A stretch of DNA of 64,000 nt, from positions 2,852,001 through 2,916,000 of the forward strand of contig JADILM010000001.1 of NCBI GenBank assembly GCA_016617785.1, written 5' to 3'. A program made the translations under genes and the position numbers. Source of the DNA: Sporobolomyces roseus (lineage: Eukaryota; Basidiomycota; Microbotryomycetes; Sporidiobolales; Sporidiobolaceae). Of the stretch, positions 58,083-64,000 are shown in pieces (position 1 is the stretch's first letter; each line of letters begins with the position of its first letter). The notes under the pieces were generated by a model, which saw only the letters and a list, made by a program, of their open reading frames with translations, searched no databases and was not told the DNA's origin.

Positions 58083-58762
58083 CTAGAATGCGCTCGAAGA
58101 GTTGGACAGACTGAGATGAAAGTGTTGGAGGAATTCATTAATTCAGAAAGAATCTTCCCTCTCTAGTCTCTACCACACACTCGAATACTCGCCTGGGTAT
58201 CGCTTGGTATACAGATAGACTTCTCGTTGCTCCGGTGTACTGGCGAACTTTCTCGAATTGCTCCTGCTTTGCTTCTCTCTCGGTTTCGCCCCTTCTCTCT
58301 TTTCGTTGCTCTCTTCCTCCTTCTCTCTGCTGCTGAGCAATGCCTAAGAGTAAGTGCGCGATGGTCGTATGAAGAGACAACTCGCGGATAGGGGTCTTCG
58401 GTGATCACAGTGGGTCAAGGTGAGTTTCTCGATTCTCCTTTCTACTTCCTCTCTCCTCGAGCTTACGCTACCCGTTCTTCTCACTAAGCTTGGTGTTCTA
58501 CCTCTCTACACTAGATTCAGATCTAACGCGGAACGTAGCGATCAGTGTTTCGCGATCTCGATTTCGAACCTCGTCTCTTACCGACCTCACACTTCGTGGA
58601 CTCGAACAAACCTTTTCGTGGATTGATCGCACCTCGTGGATTCAAGCTAAACCTCCTGTCTCTTCGGAGTTTGCGCGGAGCTCGCAGAGGATTTCGGCGG
58701 TAAAAGCAGACTGCTCTCTCTCCTCCCTTTCACATACTTGACGAAGTCCGTTCTTGGCAAAC
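58083..58762. other. Divergent intergenic region, BET5 and zinc-binding copy 4
   Basis: About 680 bases. The right half contains the segment resembling the upstream region of zinc-binding copy 3 (58547-58640 and 58705-58730). The left half should hold the BET5 promoter. A reverse frame at 58138-58380 is not supported as a gene. Confidence 0.5.
58547..58640 (+). promoter_or_regulatory. Upstream element shared by zinc-binding copies 4 and 3
   Basis: Contains GTTTCGCGATCTCGAT, then CGTCTCTTACCGACCT, CTTCGTGGACTCGAACAAAC and two more TCGTGGATT units (58615 and 58634). The same blocks in the same order precede copy 3. Such similarity outside the coding region, 120-215 bases before the ATG, suggests a retained promoter or leader. 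A shorter form, GTCTCTnACCG, also occurs about 85-90 bases before copies 1 and 2. Confidence 0.65.
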
Positions 58763-59880
58763 ATGTCCCCCTCAGCGAAAGACTTTGTCACGGGAATTGG
58801 CGAGAGTTCGAGTAACAACGGTTCCTTTGGGTGTAGCTGGCCTGGATGTGAGCGTCGCGACAAGGAGGGGAATCCCAAAAAACCTTTCCTCACGGTGCAA
58901 AAGGTAAGTATTCCTTCCGCTGGTGCCTTCTTCTATCCCACGAGCTGATCAGTTGCTTGCGCGCCTCCAGGCGGTCAATCACGTTTTGAGTGTGCACATG
59001 AGAACTTCCGAAAACTGCTGGTGGTGTTATCGCTGCAACTTGCATTTTCACAAGGAGGAGCAGATGTCGAACCAAGTACGTAGAACTTATGGCCTAAGAC
59101 ATACACTCGCTGACTCTCCAGCGATTCTGGATTCCAGCGTATCACAAGCCACTTCAAAGCGCACACGTCGGAGGGAGGCAATGCTGAGTGCAACAATTGC
59201 GAGGCAATTTGGGCGTTGAGGCAGGGGACACTCGCCATGACGCACGGTCGACCAGGATACTGTCCAGCTTCAGGTAGATCCGGCTTGCAGCTGCGAGGTC
59301 GAACATGGAACGGACAAACTCGCAAATTCGATTACGAAGTAAGTTTCCTCCTCACTTTCGGTGATCCCAGCAAGAACAGAGCTGATGTGGCCATTTTGCA
59401 CAGGGAGAAGTACCTGAGAATGTTCTCTTCCCGTCAGATGATCAACCCGACCACAACAATCGTCTTTCAGGATCAAGCTCAGCCCATCACGCTTCTGGAA
59501 ACGATCGTAACCTCCGTCCTGTCCTTACTTCGGCCTCGGAGCCCTACATGCCTCAAAATCTCGCACATACGAGGAATGTTGGACACCCGCATCAAACAAG
59601 TTCATCCTTCAGCCCGACTTCTGTGCTGAGGTATCCCCCTCCCCCTCCTCGTGCCCCCGACCTGCAAAGTGTCGAGTCGAAGCACAGAGACGATCACAAT
59701 GCACGAGAGCGGCTGACGAGGATGGCTGAAGACTTGAGAGCTGGCCAATCCGGACGATCCACATTCCCTGCTCGAGATGATCCTTCGTCGTCTCGAGACC
59801 AACAGATGTCTCTCTCGAAATCTGCAGCTCGTCTCTCACACCGTCAATCTTTCATCTACGGTCGATCCTTCAAAGCCTAG
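58763..59880 (+). CDS. Cys/His-rich zinc-binding family protein, copy 4
   Basis: Four exons: 58763-58903, 58971-59075, 59138-59338 and 59404-59880. Finger A: FGCSWPGC and, in exon 2, HVLSVH (H-x4-H). Finger B: WCYRC followed by HFHKEEQ, with SHFKAH in exon 3. Finger C: CNNC, then TH and, five residues on, C (MTHGRPGYC). RTWNGQTRKFDYE ends exon 3. The last exon opens GEVPENVLF, is Ser/Pro/His-rich with a poly-Pro tract (RYPPPPPRAPD), and ends SLSKSAARLSHRQSFIYGRS plus FKA, matching copy 3. About 305 residues. All introns have GT donors. The gene looks intact. Finger spacing differs from standard C2H2, so DNA binding is possible but not shown. Confidence 0.75.
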
Positions 59881-60130
59881 GAATTCGTTACCTTTCTCTT
59901 TTATGACCCCCTTTCTTTGTTGCGTCTCAAAACTATAGACCCTTGACCATCTCGTTCTTCTCAGTTTGACCGCTGTAATCTTCTCCTCTTATGTATTGCA
60001 CTCTATCCAACGATGAGCGACGAATGCGTCTCGAAAGCGTCTCGAAACCTCATTGGAATAGTGGACACAATGAGCTCGTATTGCGATACTACAAATTGCA
60101 AAAACGACGATGGAGAGATGTGAAGAACTG

Positions 60131-61738
60131 CTATGTCGAAGTCCCGGCGTTACATCGTTTCATTCTTCTATCGCAGAAGAAGGAGATCAGCGCAGAATCG
60201 ATGAAGAGAACACGAAAGATCCACTCACCCATTCTCGTTCCTCCGTCTCTATCCTCTCTCTCCTCCTGCTCAGTAACCGGTACAGCCAACCCTAATCTCG
60301 CTCTATACCTCAACGCCAACGCATCCCAGAACCTTCTATCCCCGAAAACAGCCTCCATCTCATCCCTCTCCTCCTTTCCTCCATCTTCTCCCTCTTCCTC
60401 CGCCTCTAACAGTTCCTTCCAACTTTCCAACTGTTTATCCAACACATAAGCAGTGAGCATAGCACTGATGAGTGATCCATCCACTTCCACTCGTTTACTC
60501 GCCGCGAGGGGAAACAGGATTTCAGTCAAGTTCGGATCGAACTCAGAGGGCCAAACTGGAATTTCCCATCCTTGTAATGGGAATTCTCCTGCTCTTGTTC
60601 GAGATTCTGGGTCGTCAGAGAGTAAAGCTGATAACCAAGAGAGGACGAGAGGGTAGGTTTGTCGAGATAAAGGAGAACCGACTGAGCCCGAGATGTGAGA
60701 GAGAGTGAGATTCGATAAAGATGGTGGATTCGAGAGGAGTAATTCGTGGATCATTTCGAAGGATGGGGTAGAGTTTGTTGAGAAGACGAGGTGGGAGAGG
60801 TTTGGGAGGTAAAGATCTTGCGCCGTGAGAGAGGGGAGGGGGACGTTGATTTCGAGGGTTTGGAGGGAAGTGAGTGGAGTAAAGGAGATGTTGGGGGAAG
60901 GAGGGAGATTAATAGGCATAGATGTTGAGTATAGCTGGGAAAGCTTGAGTGATAGTAAGTCGTGCGGTGTTCGAAGGGTGGCGAGCAGAGGAGAGAGGTT
61001 TTGAGAAGAGGAGAAGAGGTCGAGGAGGGAAAGATGTTGTACGTTTTGGAAGAGGGCGAGAACAGACTGTAGCCGTCGATCACAAAGGGGTCCTACGAGT
61101 GAGAGTTCTCGGATGTGGTGCAAGGAAGCCGGAGGGAATCCGTCGAGTTCGTAGGAAGAGGTCGAGAAGGGAGTGACAGAGGGGAAGAGATCGAAAGCGT
61201 TTGTTGTCGAAGAAGAAGGGTCGTAGGGTTGAACGACGACTTCGACCGTACGAAGAGAAGGGTAGCGTGAGAGGGTCGATAGTCGATGTAGGGCAAAGTC
61301 GGGTTGATTCAGTTGAGTGAGAAGAACCGAAATCGTCAATCTGTTCATTTTGCTCAACGAAGGTCCTCCTATCCCTCCTGATTGACTAATCACTCCCAAG
61401 CTCGTACTCATCCAATCTCTACACTTGAGTTCCTTGACTCCCTCGAGTCTATCGAGCAGATCCCTCAACACTCCCGGGTTCTTCTCGAACTTCTCCAATA
61501 ACTCCTCAGTACTCTCGATCAATCCAATCTCGACTTCTTTGACGCATTCCGCTATTCCTGCCGTCGTCTGAAAGAGGCTCGCGAGTCGATCGAGCTGAGC
61601 GAAAGTCGAGATGTGAAGGGAGTGGAATAGACTTTGTCGAAAGTATGGAACGAAATGTCGAGATGGCGGTGAGGGGGGAGAAGGAGCCAAGAGCGTATAT
61701 ATGTTTGAGATGATCTCGGGTGGTAAGGAGTGCAGCAT
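60131..61738 (-). CDS. F-box-like protein, unknown substrate
   Basis: Begins MLHSLPPEIISNIYTLL, a short F-box-like motif (LPPEII followed by hydrophobic helices). The rest is a mostly single-exon chain of Leu-rich segments spaced about 25-35 residues apart (LQSVLALFQNVQHLSLLDLF; LSLKLSQLYSTSMPINLPPS; LQTLEINVPLPSL; LPNLSHLVFSTN), consistent with irregular leucine-rich repeats, as in many basidiomycete F-box proteins. The ATG at 61738 is used because upstream codons in frame lack an ATG. Near the 3' end a GTGAGT donor (near 60227) could splice to an acceptor near 60176, altering the last residues. The expected role is substrate recognition in an SCF ubiquitin ligase. Confidence 0.65.
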   Translation of the reverse strand: MLHSLPPEIISNIYTLLAPSPPSPPSRHFVPYFRQSLFHSLHISTFAQLDRLASLFQTTAGIAECVKEVEIGLIESTEELLEKFEKNPGVLRDLLDRLEGVKELKCRDWMSTSLGVISQSGGIGGPSLSKMNRLTISVLLTQLNQPDFALHRLSTLSRYPSLRTVEVVVQPYDPSSSTTNAFDLFPSVTPFSTSSYELDGFPPASLHHIRELSLVGPLCDRRLQSVLALFQNVQHLSLLDLFSSSQNLSPLLATLRTPHDLLSLKLSQLYSTSMPINLPPSPNISFTPLTSLQTLEINVPLPSLTAQDLYLPNLSHLVFSTNSTPSFEMIHELLLSNPPSLSNLTLSHISGSVGSPLSRQTYPLVLSWLSALLSDDPESRTRAGEFPLQGWEIPVWPSEFDPNLTEILFPLAASKRVEVDGSLISAMLTAYVLDKQLESWKELLEAEEEGEDGGKEERDEMEAVFGDRRFWDALALRYRARLGLAVPVTEQEEREDRDGGTRMGEWIFRVLFIDSALISFFCDRRMKRCNAGTST

Positions 61739-62132
61739 GCTGGGGATTGAGTCGGGAGAGTCAGTTCGAGATCGAGAAGGCAAAGTGAAGGGGAATGAAA
61801 GCGAGAAAGACGACGCACATTTGGTTATGTGTATGATAGCTATACAAGTACCTCTAGGCAGCTCTGATACTGATAGATCAAAGTCGTAGGAGATGGTAGG
61901 AAGTCAAGCGAGTTCTCGATTCGCTCATCCCTCGTCTTCCTCCCATTCACATCCATTCGCAGGAATCCAGCTTTACAGCATCCAGTAGCTAGAGAAGCAA
62001 CTACCCAACGGTGACAAGTGCTCCCGAGTGACGCTCATCAAGTTCTGGGCGATTCAACCTTTCATTCAACCACATCAACTCTAGCTTCAATCTCGACTCA
62101 CGAGCTGGCTCAGACAGCAGCAGAGAACGACA
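61739..62132. other. Divergent intergenic region
   Basis: About 390 bases upstream of both the F-box-like gene and the partial gene at the right edge. No open frame of note, no repeat. Confidence 0.5.
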
Positions 62133-64000
62133 ATGGAAGGTCAGAGTGGGGAGCTAGCGTGGAAGAAGCGAAAGTATGGAGGAAATGGGACTGAGCGAGA
62201 CGAGTTACCACCGTTCGGAGAGGTAGAGGAGGGCGGACCAGCGGATAGAGGCCGCGATACGAACAGATACGATGTATACAAGGAATTTGAGCGAGATAGG
62301 ACCCAGCCAGTCGCATCAACCTCAACTTCAACTTCGAAACCTTCCGATTCTCTTCCTTTCTCGAACCCTCCAGCTTCCCTTCCTCAGTCGCGTCTATCCC
62401 GATTCTCCTCACAACCACATCAGTATATTCCCTCCGCCTCTGCCTCGCGAGCTTCGACTTCCCTATCATCTCCTTTCGTAACCGCTTCCTCGACTTTCCA
62501 AAGTTCTCGTCGTCGTCCTCCCGTTGACGCTTCCGTCCTCTTCGGAGAATCGGCCGATCGCACCAATTACAAACCTGCGAGTCCCTCTCGGCAAATCCCT
62601 CTTACCTCTGAGCAATCGAAACTATTCAACAAGACGAAATCGACTGCTCCGTTACGAGTCTATTCGAAGCCGAGTACTGGAGGATTGGTAGCAGCAGGAG
62701 GATTGGGACCAGCTTACAGTAGCAACAGGAGCTTGGTGGAGGAGAAAGATGAAATGGAGAGGAAGGAGAGGAAGGAGAGGAAGGAGAGGAAGGAGAGGAA
62801 GGAGAGGAAGCAAAGGATCGAAAAGAAAGAAGAGCGAGATTCAGGAGAAGAAGATTGGATGGATCTCGATGACGTCTCCGTCGCTTCAAGGGACGGTTCG
62901 GAAGGAGTACAAGATGAACCAGACGAAACGGTAGAAGATGTGATGGAGAAGATTGATAGTCAATTCCATGGTCGACCTCGTTCGCCTTCCGATGAATCCT
63001 CTTCTTCCGGTAACCCTCAAGAAGCCCAAGCGCTTGAACAAAATCGACCTTTGATGAGAGCTAGAGCTGCGAAGAAGTCTGCGAAGGTGCCGCGACTCAG
63101 GAGGGAGGAGAGTGAGGAGGAATGGGAGGACGAGGAGAACGGAAGTGATAGTCAGGAGGAAGGAATGAGTGACGTTCAAGGGCAAGGGGAAGAGAGTGCT
63201 GGAGCAGAAGAAGCGGCTGACGAGGAGACGGAAGCGAGTGACGGGGGATCGGAAGCTGAGGTTCAGTCTCGACTCGTTCCACAACGTAACCAACAAACCC
63301 CGTCTCCAGTTCATCAGTCGAGCTCTGAGATCCGTAAGAGTTCAGTTAGTGGGGCGGAACCCACAGCACCGATTCGACAGCACGCTCGCAAAGCAGCACC
63401 AGCTCAACTTCAGCCCCCTCCGCTCAAGAAGTCCGCTCGCGAATCAGCCCCGAATTCATCGACACCTCATCATGCTCAGAACGATCCTTCACCTCCTACT
63501 ACCTCTTCCCCTCGATCATCGCAGTCTCCTGAAATCAGTGTCGCTGATGCACAAGACGTTGAGGAGGAAACTCGAGCTGAAACCGCGAGTCCGACTTCAT
63601 CCATTACCTCGGAGACGAATCGGCAAGCAGACCTCGATACTCGACCTTCCAAGCCTAATCTCAACGAGGAGGAGGAAGCGAATCGTTCGAAGGACCATAA
63701 TCCTGGAGGAGGGACACCCGAACTCGTCGAACCAGAGAAGGAGGAAGAAGCTGCTCCCGCCGAGAATCTCGACGATGGACAGAGTTCCGATCTTTCTCAA
63801 CTTCCGAGTCCAGCATCAACCAATTTCGTCCAGGTCGGCACTTCGGAGAGGATGTTGAGGACACGCTCGAGCGAAGGAAAAGCGCAGAAACTCGAACCGC
63901 CTTTAAGGCAAGTAAGCTTCATCACTTCATCAAAGAGTTTGAGAGGAAGGAATAGGGAGAATGGGACAGAGAAGAAGAAGTGGGTTGATCTACTCAAGGT
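62133..64000 (+). CDS. Large disordered acidic protein, partial at the window edge
   Basis: An open frame from ATG 62133 (MEGQSGELAWKKRKYGGNGT) runs without a stop to the end of the window, so the gene is cut. The product so far (about 620 residues) is disordered: Ser/Pro-rich, then an in-frame (ERK)6 charged repeat, then acidic stretches (REESEEEWEDEENGSDSQEE). Near the edge is a basic segment (VSFITSSKSLRGRNRENGTE) followed by KKKWVDLLK. No domain was recognised. Composition suggests a nuclear protein. Confidence 0.6.
   Translation, partial: MEGQSGELAWKKRKYGGNGTERDELPPFGEVEEGGPADRGRDTNRYDVYKEFERDRTQPVASTSTSTSKPSDSLPFSNPPASLPQSRLSRFSSQPHQYIPSASASRASTSLSSPFVTASSTFQSSRRRPPVDASVLFGESADRTNYKPASPSRQIPLTSEQSKLFNKTKSTAPLRVYSKPSTGGLVAAGGLGPAYSSNRSLVEEKDEMERKERKERKERKERKERKQRIEKKEERDSGEEDWMDLDDVSVASRDGSEGVQDEPDETVEDVMEKIDSQFHGRPRSPSDESSSSGNPQEAQALEQNRPLMRARAAKKSAKVPRLRREESEEEWEDEENGSDSQEEGMSDVQGQGEESAGAEEAADEETEASDGGSEAEVQSRLVPQRNQQTPSPVHQSSSEIRKSSVSGAEPTAPIRQHARKAAPAQLQPPPLKKSARESAPNSSTPHHAQNDPSPPTTSSPRSSQSPEISVADAQDVEEETRAETASPTSSITSETNRQADLDTRPSKPNLNEEEEANRSKDHNPGGGTPELVEPEKEEEAAPAENLDDGQSSDLSQLPSPASTNFVQVGTSERMLRTRSSEGKAQKLEPPLRQVSFITSSKSLRGRNRENGTEKKKWVDLLK
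62757..62810 (+). repeat. Six tandem copies of a 9-base unit encoding Glu-Arg-Lys
   Basis: GAGAGGAAG repeats exactly six times in frame, giving (ERK)6 in the partial protein. The repeat is perfect at the DNA level, which suggests recent expansion and probable length variation between strains. Confidence 0.9.

Noticed and set aside
58138..58380. Reverse open frame upstream of BET5 (80 codons, Glu/Arg-rich)
   Set aside because: BET5 already has a complete family-type start at 58082. This frame has biased composition, no family match and no splice link to BET5.

Overview
The window is nuclear chromosomal DNA of a fungus, most likely a basidiomycete, possibly a yeast. Most genes are cut by many short GT-AG introns (roughly 45-90 bases). 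Genes lie 100-700 bases apart on both strands. A complex I subunit, a complete phosphoketolase/acetate kinase pair, a TRIC-type channel gene and Elongator, CORVET and spindle-checkpoint genes are present. I did not try to assign a species. About 30 protein genes are supported. No rRNA, tRNA, CRISPR array or intact transposon was seen. Exon boundaries were placed by eye and many are approximate.

Layout. 0-10.6 kb: CIA1 (iron-sulfur assembly), an unrecognised multi-exon gene, a CaM-kinase-like kinase, the GDT1 Mn/Ca transporter and the splicing factor CEF1/CDC5. 11-21.4 kb: ELP6, a bZIP transcription factor and VPS8. 21.6-27.3 kb: a TRIC-like channel, a 2,4-dienoyl-CoA reductase, and the divergent ribosomal protein genes uS8 and eS17. 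28-34.2 kb: a Ser/Pro-rich protein, methylthioribose-1-phosphate isomerase, and a membrane protein with a PAM2-like motif. 34.4-45.3 kb: two tandem zinc-binding genes, phosphoketolase, acetate kinase, two unrecognised genes, an inverted acetate kinase fragment and a third zinc-binding gene. 45.9-64 kb: MAD1, the complex I 24 kDa subunit, NSA2, MRP10/mS37, a probable APC5, a FAM210/Nat2-type mitochondrial protein, BET5, a fourth zinc-binding gene, an F-box-like gene and a partial gene running off the right edge.

The most unusual content is a family of four small, multi-exon Cys/His-rich genes that I do not recognise (34432-35462, 35616-36480, 44340-45275 reverse, 58763-59880). They share a C2-H-x4-H unit, a second C-x2-C unit ending in H-x3-5-C, an R-x-W-N motif just before a phase-0 intron, a Ser/Pro-rich tail and a conserved C-terminal motif. 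Copies 3 and 4 also share non-coding sequence upstream of the start. Comparing the copies supports two GC-AG introns, one precise intron difference and loss of a metal ligand in copy 2.

Phosphoketolase and acetate kinase sit next to each other and together would turn sugar phosphates into acetate and ATP by way of acetyl phosphate. A 0.4 kb, roughly 92 percent identical copy of the middle of acetate kinase lies inverted about 2.6 kb away, directly beside zinc-binding copy 3. This suggests an old inverted duplication of the acetate kinase - phosphoketolase - zinc-binding gene block, followed by loss of most of it. Two gene-structure curiosities are an eS17 start codon split by an intron (AT|G) and a 9-base microexon in the complex I subunit gene.
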